Shown here one piece after another: positions 8,215 to 16,192 of a DNA stretch of 23,369 nt. The DNA lies in IMG/VR virus record IMGVR_UViG_3300017744_000164, positions 1 through 23,369 of that record; one strand, 5' to 3'. Origin of the DNA: a virus. Under the pieces are notes generated by a model. The model saw nothing but the letters and a program-made list of their open reading frames with translations, made no database searches and had not been told where the DNA came from. A program made the translations under genes and the position numbers. Positions within the stretch are counted from its first letter, which is position 1. Every line of letters starts with the position of its first letter.

Positions 8215-8852
8215 TTTTGTTCTCCATCTGAAAATTCAGAGGCAACTTCTGCATCAGGAGACTCATTGCTACCTGATCTAACTCTATCAAGAAGTTCTTT
8301 TTGAGCATCTGCGCTTGGTCTAGGAAGTACTTCATCCATAGACTTCAAGCCTTCTATCAACTCTTTTTCCGACTCATCTAATGCTCTAGTTTTACATCTA
8401 AGTACTTGTAGTTGGTACTCGACGTTGAAAGCCATTGGTCCAGTCTTAACTCTTTTAAAGTGAACGTCCCATCCTGTTTCAGGATCTGTAGGGTCGCCGA
8501 GGTCTTCAGCAGCAAGCATTACTTGCTCCAGTAGTTTTTTCTTTAAGTTGAGGACTTTGACTTGACTATCTTTTGGGTCAATACATTGTATTGCATATGA
8601 CCAACCACATTTCATTTCTGGGTGGTAGTCTTTTACCCAATCTTTTTCTTTGTTGTCAAAAGATTCTGTAGAACGATTGAAGGAAAGACACTCCATAGGA
8701 ATGTTCTTTGCGTTCTCACCTTTTATCCAATATACGTATCTAGGAAGGATATCTCCTACCATTCTTACGACGTTATCACCGTCTTGATATTGAAACTGAT
8801 TTATGGAAGACTTTTTAGCCTTACCTTCTAATTGTGCAAATTTTAATGCCAT
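8208..8852 (-). CDS. Single-stranded DNA-binding protein (gp32-like)
   Basis: A 214-residue protein with an OB-fold-like middle (VVRMVGDILPRYVYWIKG to VEYQLQVLRC) rich in aromatic residues, followed by a charged region and a C-terminal tail rich in Glu, Asp and Ser (ESPDAEVASEFSDGEQKW) typical of phage SSBs that recruit partners through an acidic tail. It resembles the T4 gp32-type SSBs of marine phages, but the Cys/His zinc set of T4 gp32 is not obvious. AAGGAG lies nine bases before the ATG. It is the second gene behind the promoter at 9256-9293, ahead of the recombination nuclease genes. SSB function rests on layout and context more than on a unique motif. Confidence 0.8.
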   Translation of the reverse strand: MALKFAQLEGKAKKSSINQFQYQDGDNVVRMVGDILPRYVYWIKGENAKNIPMECLSFNRSTESFDNKEKDWVKDYHPEMKCGWSYAIQCIDPKDSQVKVLNLKKKLLEQVMLAAEDLGDPTDPETGWDVHFKRVKTGPMAFNVEYQLQVLRCKTRALDESEKELIEGLKSMDEVLPRPSADAQKELLDRVRSGSNESPDAEVASEFSDGEQKW

Positions 8853-8854
8853 TT

Positions 8855-9253
8855 TTATTTCTCCTTTTGTGACTTCTCATACTGAAAATAAACTTTATCA
8901 TCTTCAACTTTGAGTAGCCTATTCATTTTAATTATGTTCTGCACGGCTTTGGGAAGCTGTGCTAGTTCTATAGTTAATTTATTTGTTGTTAAATATTCGT
9001 TATAACTTCTATAAGATGCTACGGCAATGTATTCAGCCCATTCTGAGTCAGAAGCAGACTTACGATGCTTGTAGATAAACTCAGGATTAAGTAAAAAACT
9101 GTCACCTGAATAATCTTTTCCGTAAAATTTAAAGAGTCTGTCACGCTTGCTTGTAGGTGGGTACTCATAAGTAATGTACCACACTATAAGTAAGATGTCT
9201 GAAACCTTATTATTACTGTCTTTAGCGATCTTTTTCCAATTATATCGTATCAT
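8855..9253 (-). CDS. Unknown protein, first gene of the ssb-recombination-RNR operon
   Basis: A 132-residue basic protein rich in Tyr, Lys and Ser, with no domain I can name. Features: a short hydrophobic stretch (SDILLIVWYITY, about residues 18-29), FKFYGKDYSGDSF, and a Lys-rich C-terminus. The frame is open from ATG 9253, but that ATG falls between the -10 element (9256-9261) and the predicted transcription start (about 9249). Either transcription starts earlier than usual, or translation starts further in, or the ATG is used only on read-through mRNA. There is no Shine-Dalgarno at a normal distance from this ATG. The N-terminus is therefore uncertain although the gene itself looks real. 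Confidence 0.65.
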   Translation of the reverse strand: MIRYNWKKIAKDSNNKVSDILLIVWYITYEYPPTSKRDRLFKFYGKDYSGDSFLLNPEFIYKHRKSASDSEWAEYIAVASYRSYNEYLTTNKLTIELAQLPKAVQNIIKMNRLLKVEDDKVYFQYEKSQKEK

Positions 9254-9255
9254 AT

Positions 9256-9293
9256 ATTATACTAAAAAATTCAACTCCTGTCAAGAAGTATTT
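9256..9293 (-). promoter_or_regulatory. Conserved phage promoter, copy 1 (drives the ssb-sbcCD-groES-nrdAB operon)
   Basis: On the minus strand: AAATACTTC (9293-9285), TTGACA (9284-9279), a 17-bp spacer, TATAAT (9261-9256). Both hexamers match the sigma-70 consensus perfectly. The upstream nonamer is shared with five other promoters here. Predicted +1 is about 9249. It lies in the 42-bp gap between the helicase gene and the 132-residue gene. Confidence 0.92.
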
Positions 9294-9295
9294 TT

Positions 9296-10576
9296 TCATA
9301 GGTCATTTACCTCGTACCCTTGCTTCATGTAGTAGCCTCGTCTATTGTTCGCCTGTTTCCGTGCCGTTTTACCTACTAAATTTATATCCACTACAACAGG
9401 CTGGGACTTGTCCTCTTGTATTCTAATAATACGTCCTATTAGCTGAGTGAGTAGAGGTTCATTATTTACAGGAGTTGCCAAAACAAGACAACTTAAGCAA
9501 TCGAGTGATACACCTTCTGAAAATATAGATTGTGTACCATATAAAATATTTTTATCATGCCAAAGTTGTTTCATCATCTCGGGGCGTTCTTCATGAGGTA
9601 CATCTCCTGTAATTGATAGAGCCTCATCTCCGCTCAGTTTAGCACAAGTTTTTAGAAACTCTACTCGGTCTGAGACAACCAAAACTTTATGACCCTTAGC
9701 TGCATAGGCACTTGCTATCATAGCAACTGAATGAACATACTCCTCTTGATAAGAGAGGTGTGTTACTTTTGTTGCCCATGGGATATTCTGCCCATCCATA
9801 AATCTTACGTCTGAGGCTATGATATCCACTTTAGGGGTCATATAGTTTTCCTTTGGTGGCTTATGTACTGTCTGTCCAAAGTAATCTCTGAACACTACAT
9901 GTTTACCATCTTTTCTTTCAATCGTACCTGAGAGTCCAATCTTATATCTTGCTTTATTTTTATCTACAATTTTAGCAAAAGTCGGACTGCTTACATGATG
10001 CATTTCATCTAGTATCACAGTTCCAAATTTATCGGAAATGTCAGAGACTCTACGGTATAGAGACTGAACACTACCGATTACGATAGGACTATCTATATTG
10101 AACTTACCACCACCTATGATGCCTGCTTCAATTCCAAAAACTTTTTGTGTTTCTGTTTGCCATTGCTTTAGTAGAGCTAAAGTATGTACAACAACTAAAG
10201 TTTTTTGACTTAAGTTTGACGCGATTGCTAAGGCAGTAAATGTCTTACCCCAGCTTACCCACGCGTTTATTATACAGCTTTCGTCTACTCTATCAAAAAC
10301 TTCTTGCTGGCTTTGTCGTAACTCGAACTTAAATTTAGGAAATTCTATCCGTTTAGTTACTCTCTTATCAACTATCTCATAGTCTTTTGGAATTAAATCT
10401 TCTCTACCACTTGGTAACGTTATTAAATCTTTTCGAACAATCCCCATGTTCTTAATTGTTGTAGGGGGATCACGCGGGTCATAGTTAGGTATTGTGTATG
10501 TAAGTGTACTATCAATAGCTGACTGCTGACTTGGAGTCGCGTTCATATAGATTCTATTACTTAGTACTGCTTTCAT
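9296..10576 (-). CDS. Superfamily 2 DNA helicase, UvsW / T5 D10-like
   Basis: A 426-residue helicase likely to remodel branched DNA and R-loops. Motifs: Q-motif-like region FELRQSQQEVFDRV; motif I NAWVSWGKT (Lys111, Thr112), which has Trp where the usual G-x-G-K-T loop has a small residue; motif II DEMHH (residues 190-194); motif III GLSGT; and motif VI QLIGRIIRI. AAGGAG lies about seven bases before the ATG, and the start overlaps the preceding stop in an ATGA junction. It is the last gene of the replisome block, and the promoter of the next operon lies right after its stop. UvsW-type function is inferred from size and phage context. Confidence 0.9.
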   Translation of the reverse strand: MKAVLSNRIYMNATPSQQSAIDSTLTYTIPNYDPRDPPTTIKNMGIVRKDLITLPSGREDLIPKDYEIVDKRVTKRIEFPKFKFELRQSQQEVFDRVDESCIINAWVSWGKTFTALAIASNLSQKTLVVVHTLALLKQWQTETQKVFGIEAGIIGGGKFNIDSPIVIGSVQSLYRRVSDISDKFGTVILDEMHHVSSPTFAKIVDKNKARYKIGLSGTIERKDGKHVVFRDYFGQTVHKPPKENYMTPKVDIIASDVRFMDGQNIPWATKVTHLSYQEEYVHSVAMIASAYAAKGHKVLVVSDRVEFLKTCAKLSGDEALSITGDVPHEERPEMMKQLWHDKNILYGTQSIFSEGVSLDCLSCLVLATPVNNEPLLTQLIGRIIRIQEDKSQPVVVDINLVGKTARKQANNRRGYYMKQGYEVNDL

Positions 10577-11052
10577 ATCTTTCTCCTTGTCGGATTTTTC
10601 TTTTGTTCAAGAAAGTCGTAGATAACCCATGGTAAACCGTTTAGGTATAGCACTTGTGCCCACGACTCGGTACTCTTTGGAGGACGTTTTTCTAGAAAAG
10701 AAAAGTTAATGTCTTTTAGCCAAATCGTAGATGATTGTTTATTATCTTCTACACTTCGAATCTTGTGACATATTAACTGTGTAAATGTTGATTTTTCATA
10801 ATGAAAGTATCTTCCCGAAGTATCAACATAGTTTTTTCCTCTATGTTTTATTAGCCCCACTATATTATCAATTTGAAACTTAAGTGGGAATAAATTTTTT
10901 AAAGGTGTCCTCAACCTTCTCTGCCCAATAGTATCCCCAGTTTGGTTTAAATCATCAAGCACTTGGTCTTCAATGAAGACTATGCCATCCTGTTCCCAGA
11001 CATTGTCTGAGTTTAATACATAAACTGGGTACACTAAATCAAGCCTAACCAT
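10573..11052 (-). CDS. Unknown protein between DNA polymerase and helicase
   Basis: A protein of about 159 residues from ATG 11052 (MVRLDLVYPVYV). I recognise no domain. It is beta-rich and basic, with GKNYVDTSGRYFHYE, SSTIWLKDINFSFLEKRPP and a Lys/Arg-rich tail ending NPTRRKI. There is no membrane segment and no cysteine motif. An in-frame GTG at 11088 would extend it by 12 residues further into the polymerase gene; the ATG was preferred because it gives the short 8-base overlap typical here. Its place between polymerase and helicase suggests a replication accessory, but that is context only. Confidence 0.72.
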   Translation of the reverse strand: MVRLDLVYPVYVLNSDNVWEQDGIVFIEDQVLDDLNQTGDTIGQRRLRTPLKNLFPLKFQIDNIVGLIKHRGKNYVDTSGRYFHYEKSTFTQLICHKIRSVEDNKQSSTIWLKDINFSFLEKRPPKSTESWAQVLYLNGLPWVIYDFLEQKKNPTRRKI

Positions 11053-13321
11053 ATAGTTTAGTATACTTACCAAAACTATAGTCTTCACCTACATCATAGT
11101 CACAGCCAACAGGAGCGCCATTTATATAAACGCCTCTATCCATCTGCACAAACTCTGTCAGTTTCTTACTATATGCGTCAATCTCATGATGTGGGCACTC
11201 GGCAAGAATAGAGTCATGTACTAAAGCGAAGATTCTACTTTTTAGTCCGTTTTCTTTTATATAGTTATTCATATCTATTGCGGCAAGCAAGTTCATATCT
11301 GATGATACGGATTGAACTAAGAAGTTTATACCACTTCTTACTTCATGACTTGCAATACCTTTATCAGCACTTCTCACATTTTCAAGTCTACGCTTTCTAC
11401 CAAAAGTAGAGTATAAGTATGCGTTAGCTTCAATAAACTCTTTCTGCTCTTCTAACCAATGTTTTAATCTGCTGAACTGATCAAAGTATTGGCTAATAAC
11501 TCTCTGCGCATCTTGCACCGAAAAGTTAGACCCTGAGTCTTTTGTTACTTGTTGTGATATCTTATTCGGCCCTGCTCCATACATAATACCGAAAGTAACA
11601 GCTTTAGCAGCTTGTCTCTCGAATGTATATAGCTCAGCAACTTCATCGACCTCACAGGGTAGTCTAAATACTAACTTTGCAATTGAACTATGAAAGTTAC
11701 CACCAGACTTGAATACTTCACTTAGATTTTTATCACCAGATAGGGCAGCTGCTACATATACCTCTGCAGTTGTTAAATCCATTGCAACTATCTGATTACC
11801 TTCTTTTGCTTTGATGCAACCTTTGACAATCGGATTGTCACGAGGTATCTGTTGCATATTCAATTTACCACTTGAAGATAGCCTACCTGATGTTGTAGAG
11901 TGTATATTAAAGTTTGTTCTTAATCTACTATCTCTATCAAGTTGTGGTATAATTTTATCTAAATAAGTATTCTTAATCTTAGACTTCTGACGAATATCTA
12001 ATATTAGATTAGGTACTGGGTGCTGCTCGGCAAGCTGTCCTAAGACTTCTGCATCAGTAGAGTTAGCGCCTGTACCTGTTAGTTTACCTGTAGGTTGTAG
12101 TCCAATTGCATCAAACAATAGACTACGTAATTGTACTGTACTATTTGGATTGAACTCTTTACCTTGAGCCTGCTCAAACATCTTTACTTCTTTAAAGCTG
12201 TAGAGCTTATCAATAGCTTCTTGTATTTCTTTCTCCATCAAGTTCTGTGCTTCTTCTAATCGTCTACGATCAAAAGGTACACCATTATCTTGACAGTCTT
12301 TTAAAAATAGCATACCAGGTACAAGAATATCCTTGTATACTTTTACTAGTTTGGGATTTTTATTAAGAGCTTCTAGCATAAGCTCATAGAGTTCAAAGGT
12401 AACTGCCGCATCCATTGCAGCATATACTTGCATCACATCAAATGGGATAGATTCCCAAGTGAATTGTGACTTTAGAACTCCGTTACGTTTACAATAATCA
12501 GCTATGTAATTATGTAAATCTTGTTCATAGTTTCCATACTTTGTATGTTTTAACGCTAACTGTTTTAATCCATGTGTGCCTGGATTCTCATTCAACATAT
12601 AATGCATTAGCATTGTATCCTCTATACGAGGAAACTCAAAGTTAAAATGATATTCTAGCATTGCCAAGTCAAACTTTGCGTTGTGAAATACCGTTATCTT
12701 TTTGGTAAAGAGCTTCTGGAGTAAAACCTCCACTTCCTCGTCTACCACGTCTGTTAAAATGTATACTGCATGATCTCTGCAATAAGCGAGACTTAGTCCT
12801 AAAATGTGACCGTCTCTTGGATAGAGACCTGTGGTCTCTGTATCGCATGATATATAACTTGTTGGAGCGTTTAGCGCTTTGTTTATCCATTCAATTGCCT
12901 CTTCCTTGTTGTCAATTCCATAGAATGACTCTGTAGATATATCTACTGGTATTAATTCCCCACTAACATATCCTAAAATATTCTTTAGTGAGTCCTCCCA
13001 AGTTCTTCTTGCCTCTGGTCTAAAGGCGAGCATAGCAGGATTGATAACTGGGAGGAATTTATCGTCTATAAGTCTCCCACTATGCTCTGTAATTGATCTC
13101 TCAGGTGTGAATTGTTGTAATGCTTCACTTCCTACGAGAATGACCCAGTCGTACGCATCAAGATCAATCTCGATGTCTACGTCACGTTTTAAAACTTTTT
13201 TAATTTCTGGATTACTACACAGGTGAAAGTGATCGAATTCAAACTCATTGTTGAAATGTCTCACATAGTCTGTGCGGTTTGGTGCCTTATCTATTAAGGC
13301 TACTTTTATTTCTTTAGTCAT
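11045..13321 (-). CDS. Family A DNA polymerase with 3'-5' exonuclease
   Basis: A 758-residue replicative polymerase. Residues 1-130 form an N-terminal domain (ALIDKAP..., WVILVGSEALQQF) resembling a degenerate uracil-DNA-glycosylase fold seen in some phage polymerases. Exonuclease: Exo I CDTETTG (Asp160, Glu162), Exo II HNAKFD (Asn214, Asp218), Exo III YAAMDA (Asp304). Polymerase: motif A MDLTTAE (Asp515, Glu520), motif B RQAAKAVTFGIMYG (Arg569, Lys573, Phe577, Tyr581), motif C VHDS (His702, Asp703). Phe577 sits at the E. coli Phe762 position. There is no 5' nuclease domain; a separate flap nuclease gene supplies that. The start overlaps the primase stop by eight bases. All catalytic acids are intact. 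Confidence 0.97.
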   Translation of the reverse strand: MTKEIKVALIDKAPNRTDYVRHFNNEFEFDHFHLCSNPEIKKVLKRDVDIEIDLDAYDWVILVGSEALQQFTPERSITEHSGRLIDDKFLPVINPAMLAFRPEARRTWEDSLKNILGYVSGELIPVDISTESFYGIDNKEEAIEWINKALNAPTSYISCDTETTGLYPRDGHILGLSLAYCRDHAVYILTDVVDEEVEVLLQKLFTKKITVFHNAKFDLAMLEYHFNFEFPRIEDTMLMHYMLNENPGTHGLKQLALKHTKYGNYEQDLHNYIADYCKRNGVLKSQFTWESIPFDVMQVYAAMDAAVTFELYELMLEALNKNPKLVKVYKDILVPGMLFLKDCQDNGVPFDRRRLEEAQNLMEKEIQEAIDKLYSFKEVKMFEQAQGKEFNPNSTVQLRSLLFDAIGLQPTGKLTGTGANSTDAEVLGQLAEQHPVPNLILDIRQKSKIKNTYLDKIIPQLDRDSRLRTNFNIHSTTSGRLSSSGKLNMQQIPRDNPIVKGCIKAKEGNQIVAMDLTTAEVYVAAALSGDKNLSEVFKSGGNFHSSIAKLVFRLPCEVDEVAELYTFERQAAKAVTFGIMYGAGPNKISQQVTKDSGSNFSVQDAQRVISQYFDQFSRLKHWLEEQKEFIEANAYLYSTFGRKRRLENVRSADKGIASHEVRSGINFLVQSVSSDMNLLAAIDMNNYIKENGLKSRIFALVHDSILAECPHHEIDAYSKKLTEFVQMDRGVYINGAPVGCDYDVGEDYSFGKYTKLYG

Positions 13322-14150
13322 ATAAATACTCTTTTAATTTTCTTACTCTGTCTTCTGGCAATGCACCTGGGTCTAATCCATCAGGCATGCTTTCTATATT
13401 AGCCAAAAGCTCTACTTGTTCACATAAGTCTGCAACTTTTTCTGCAGCCTCTCTCCCTGCGGTGTCTCCATCAAATAGAATATCTACTTGACGTACACCT
13501 ATAAACTTTAACATACTTAATTTGTATGTATCGATATTTTGTGTGCCAAAGCAACACATTGCATTTGTTAAACCTTTATCGTGAAGATTTAACGCATCAA
13601 AAATTCCTTCCACCAATATTACTCTGCCCATGATAGGCTTTGCATTAAAAGGAAATAAGGGCAGCTTAGACTTTGGGGGGTAGATTAAATACTTAGGTAT
13701 TACTGTTCTATCCTGATGTCTGCCTATGAAGGCTCGTGTTGCGCCTGTAATATCTGTAACTGGAAATACAATTCTACCTATAAAATGTGAGTCATGGTGC
13801 GTAAAAGCGCCAAACTCAGCATAGGTTTTAGGTTTTATATCTCTAAAGTTACTGGTATAAGGCAACGCGTCGCTTGGTGTTAGCAGCCCTATGTTCTGCG
13901 CCCTTACCTCTTCTATCTTTTTCTTTATGTTATTTCTTTTAATCTCAAGGTGACTAACTGGGGCATCAAAGTACTTAAAGATATTTCCTTTGAAACCGCA
14001 GGCAAAACAGTTGAAGATTCCTGTAATTTTATCAATACGCATAGACGGATTACTATCATCATGCTCTGGGTTCAGGCATGCCACAACATAGTCCGCACCT
14101 TGATTGCGGTATACTATTTTATGTTTATGTAATATTTCGTCTACGTTCAT
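13314..14150 (-). CDS. DnaG-type DNA primase (CHC2 zinc finger plus TOPRIM)
   Basis: A 278-residue primase that would lay down RNA primers for the polymerase. The N-terminal zinc-binding site is Cys25, His30, Cys48 and Cys51 (ACLNPEH...FNCFACG). The RNA-polymerase basic region follows (FIGRIVFPV, ATRAFIGRH). The TOPRIM domain shows Glu181 in LVEGIFDAL and Asp227/Asp229 in LFDGDTAGREAA. It lacks a C-terminal helicase-binding or helicase domain, so it differs from T7 gp4; a separate DnaB-like gene serves as helicase. Its ATG overlaps the stop of a 49-residue gene in an ATGA junction. Confidence 0.95.
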   Translation of the reverse strand: MNVDEILHKHKIVYRNQGADYVVACLNPEHDDSNPSMRIDKITGIFNCFACGFKGNIFKYFDAPVSHLEIKRNNIKKKIEEVRAQNIGLLTPSDALPYTSNFRDIKPKTYAEFGAFTHHDSHFIGRIVFPVTDITGATRAFIGRHQDRTVIPKYLIYPPKSKLPLFPFNAKPIMGRVILVEGIFDALNLHDKGLTNAMCCFGTQNIDTYKLSMLKFIGVRQVDILFDGDTAGREAAEKVADLCEQVELLANIESMPDGLDPGALPEDRVRKLKEYLYD

Positions 14151-14296
14151 GATATGTTATTTGCTAGCATATTTGCAAATCCTAGTATTACTACTACAAA
14201 AAATGCAACTAATCCTAACTCTGTTATCCTTGATAAAAATGATACTACTCCTCTATCGATTTCTGTTTCGACTTCATCTCTTCGTTCAGTTTCCAT
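14147..14296 (-). CDS. 49-residue single-pass membrane protein between ParB-like gene and primase
   Basis: Found by reading the minus strand. The charged N-terminus METERRDEVETEIDRG is followed by one hydrophobic helix (about residues 28-43, including GLVAFFVVVILGF), then a short tail ending NNIS. AGGAGA lies about 10 bases before the ATG (14296). The gene starts inside the 3' end of the ParB-like gene, and its TGA overlaps the primase ATG as ATGA. It therefore fills exactly the only gap in an otherwise gapless operon. The function is unknown; a membrane anchor for the replisome or a lysis/holin-like role are both possible and untested. Confidence 0.72.
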   Translation of the reverse strand: METERRDEVETEIDRGVVSFLSRITELGLVAFFVVVILGFANMLANNIS

Positions 14297-14766
14297 TTTA
14301 GCTTTTCTCCTAAATCTTCGTAGTATGTCATGTCGACCCCCGTTACCGTTTTGTCGGCATCATAATACAAACTTTTAAATACAAGCTCCCATAATTGAAA
14401 TGTAATAGCTATGATACGATCTCTTTCTTCGACATCGCCCCATAGATAGTACAAGTTGTGATAAGGCTTAGAGAACATCATTATGTTAATATCAATGTCA
14501 AAGTCCTTATCTGTTTTTCTAATTTCGTGGATAGCTCTTATGCGCTGTCCACCTGCAATAGGCCAGTAAGTGCTAAGGCATAGTACTGGATTATGCATAC
14601 CTTCTGTAATCAAACTTTCCATAAGAGGTTCGTTTACAGGTATATTTTCTATATTGCCAGCAATCACATCTTTACTAAGTAGTTCTGAAGCTTTCATAGT
14701 AACCCACTCATGTAGTGGTAATGCTATTAGATTTGCTGACTGTTTTCCTATTCTATCACTTGCCAT
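14245..14766 (-). CDS. ParB/Srx-like domain protein
   Basis: A 173-residue protein whose first 90 residues follow the ParB N-terminal (ParB/sulfiredoxin) fold: IPVNEPLMESLITEGMHNP (residues about 42-60) then WPIAGGQRIRAIHEI, matching the family's L..SI...G...P and GG.RR..A motifs. The second half is helical and Lys/Glu-rich, with no ParB-type helix-turn-helix that I can see, so chromosome partition is unlikely. In phages such proteins are often annotated as ParB-like nucleases. Start and preceding stop form TAATG with the helicase gene. Its place between helicase and primase suggests a replication-linked role, not proven. Confidence 0.78.
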   Translation of the reverse strand: MASDRIGKQSANLIALPLHEWVTMKASELLSKDVIAGNIENIPVNEPLMESLITEGMHNPVLCLSTYWPIAGGQRIRAIHEIRKTDKDFDIDINIMMFSKPYHNLYYLWGDVEERDRIIAITFQLWELVFKSLYYDADKTVTGVDMTYYEDLGEKLKWKLNEEMKSKQKSIEE

Positions 14767-16121
14767 TATAACTCCTGTACATCTTCTCCTGAAGACATTT
14801 CTTTCTTTAGTGCATCTTTTTGTTTAGGTGTCATTGCAGATTGAGGTCCAATCTTTAATGTATCCCATTCGATTTGAGACGAGAAGTCCTCGATCGGACC
14901 GTTTCTCATCTTCTTACACTCAAACGTCATGCAGTTATCACCTGGCTCCCAAGTCTCTAAAGAGTAAGCAGCATCTGCGGCATCTAAGATACCTTTTGCA
15001 AATCTTGCTTCTCCAGTAGCGTCAACCTGATAAGGACTTACATATAGACACTTATGTTCTTGAGCATACTGTTTCAAAGTTTTACTAACTTCTATCTGCT
15101 CTGTCCAATCATATTGTCCGCCTTTACTTGGAAGCGAGGATCGTTTCACTTGGTTGATATAGTCTACAATTACAACTCCAATGTCTAAATAGTTCATTCG
15201 AACTTCTACTTCCGCTTTAATTTTAGCTAAAGTAAGGGCTGGGTCATATACTATATCTAGTTGTCTATCTAGTCGCAGAGGGAGTTTGATCAAAGTTTCT
15301 TGAAACTTATCATAGTCTCCATGAGTATAAAAGTCATTCAGAATATTGGTACTACCTTCGTATCTACTTGCGTTCCACTCTGCGAGTTTATTAAACTCTT
15401 TTGCAGTTAGCATACGATTCCTAAGTCTCTCGAGAGGAATACCTGTAGCTATAGACGCCATTCTTCTGAATGTTTGATCTTTTGTCATTTCTATTGTAAA
15501 GAAAAGACTACTCTTACCAGCATCATACTGGTTCACTGCTATGTTTGCACATACGAGAGACTTACCACTACCTCTACGTCCGCCAATTAGTACTAAGTCA
15601 GTTTTTGCAAAGTGATTCTTCGCATCATATTCTGTATTTAGCCCAAGTGGTATGTAGTTTTTCAACTGCTCTTCTGTCTCTAAAGGATTGATTTTCTGCA
15701 TATTGATTTCTTCCGAGTCTTCTATCTCAACTTTATTTCGCATATCTACTGATATATCTTCTAAAGCAAGAATATGCTCTTCTGCGCTAGACATAGCCAC
15801 AGAAGTATCCACATACTTATCTAATTTATTTAAGATTTCGCCATGTGTATATTCGTTTTTTAGGTATTCAAGAAGATGTGGTGCTTCTGAGTCCACGTCA
15901 AGAGTTTCTATTGCAAAGATCTTCTCTTTGATAGACTGGTCTCTGAGACTTAGTTTTAAGTCATCAAACGTGGGTAGAGATTTGAAAGTCGAGAAGTGTG
16001 TTTCAACGGCTCGAAAGATTGGTTGGTATTCTGTTGGTAAATAATGAGGTTCAAGAGCGCCCCAGGTTTCCATGTCCTGTTCGACAATTATCTTATTAAT
16101 AAGTGCTGAACTTATATTCAT
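14766..16121 (-). CDS. Replicative DnaB-like DNA helicase
   Basis: A RecA-fold hexameric helicase of about 451 residues. N-terminal helical domain (residues 1-135), then the ATPase core: Walker A GGRRGSGKS (Lys187), Walker B region GVVIVDYINQVK, a downstream Gln motif (CLYVSPYQVD) and a C-terminal acidic tail. The start is placed at ATG 16121 (MNISSALINK), because GGGAG lies about five bases upstream. A longer frame from 16160 would put the start codon inside the T tract of the preceding terminator and adds an unlikely MTTLSFAHKFGRI. It is the first gene of the replisome block and is followed by the ParB-like gene in TAATG overlap. Confidence 0.93.
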   Translation of the reverse strand: MNISSALINKIIVEQDMETWGALEPHYLPTEYQPIFRAVETHFSTFKSLPTFDDLKLSLRDQSIKEKIFAIETLDVDSEAPHLLEYLKNEYTHGEILNKLDKYVDTSVAMSSAEEHILALEDISVDMRNKVEIEDSEEINMQKINPLETEEQLKNYIPLGLNTEYDAKNHFAKTDLVLIGGRRGSGKSLVCANIAVNQYDAGKSSLFFTIEMTKDQTFRRMASIATGIPLERLRNRMLTAKEFNKLAEWNASRYEGSTNILNDFYTHGDYDKFQETLIKLPLRLDRQLDIVYDPALTLAKIKAEVEVRMNYLDIGVVIVDYINQVKRSSLPSKGGQYDWTEQIEVSKTLKQYAQEHKCLYVSPYQVDATGEARFAKGILDAADAAYSLETWEPGDNCMTFECKKMRNGPIEDFSSQIEWDTLKIGPQSAMTPKQKDALKKEMSSGEDVQEL

Positions 16122-16131
16122 TATTCTCCCA

Positions 16132-16160
16132 AATTTATGTGCAAAAGAAAGCGTGGTCAA
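16132..16160 (-). promoter_or_regulatory. Possible weak promoter embedded in the terminator before the helicase gene
   Basis: TTGACC (16160-16155), a 17-bp spacer and TAAATT (16137-16132) on the minus strand. The -35 lies within the 3' arm of the terminator hairpin. The -10 matches four of six consensus positions and the conserved AAATAnnTC block is absent. Predicted +1 (about 16125) would exclude the GGGAG site of the helicase gene. Low confidence; reported because no other promoter is visible for the replisome block. Confidence 0.3.
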
Positions 16161-16176
16161 GTTGCCTTAACCACGC
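16151..16176 (-). terminator. Intrinsic terminator after the four-repeat DNA-binding gene
   Basis: GCGTGGT at 16151-16157 pairs with ACCACGC at 16170-16176; two more A-T pairs close the loop around GTTGCC after one mismatch. On the minus strand the stem is followed by TTTCTTTT. It begins 17 bases after the stop of the gene at 16193-16918 and precedes the helicase start at 16121. Confidence 0.85.
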
Positions 16177-16192
16177 CTCTAGGATGAAAAGA

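Noticed and set aside
12669-12890. Minus-strand 73-codon open frame inside the polymerase gene
   Set aside because: It overlaps the exonuclease motif region in another frame and its composition is not protein-like.
16121-16160. Longer helicase N-terminus starting at 16160 (MTTLSFAHK...)
   Set aside because: The extra codons fall in the T tract and stem of the terminator, while ATG 16121 has GGGAG at a good distance.
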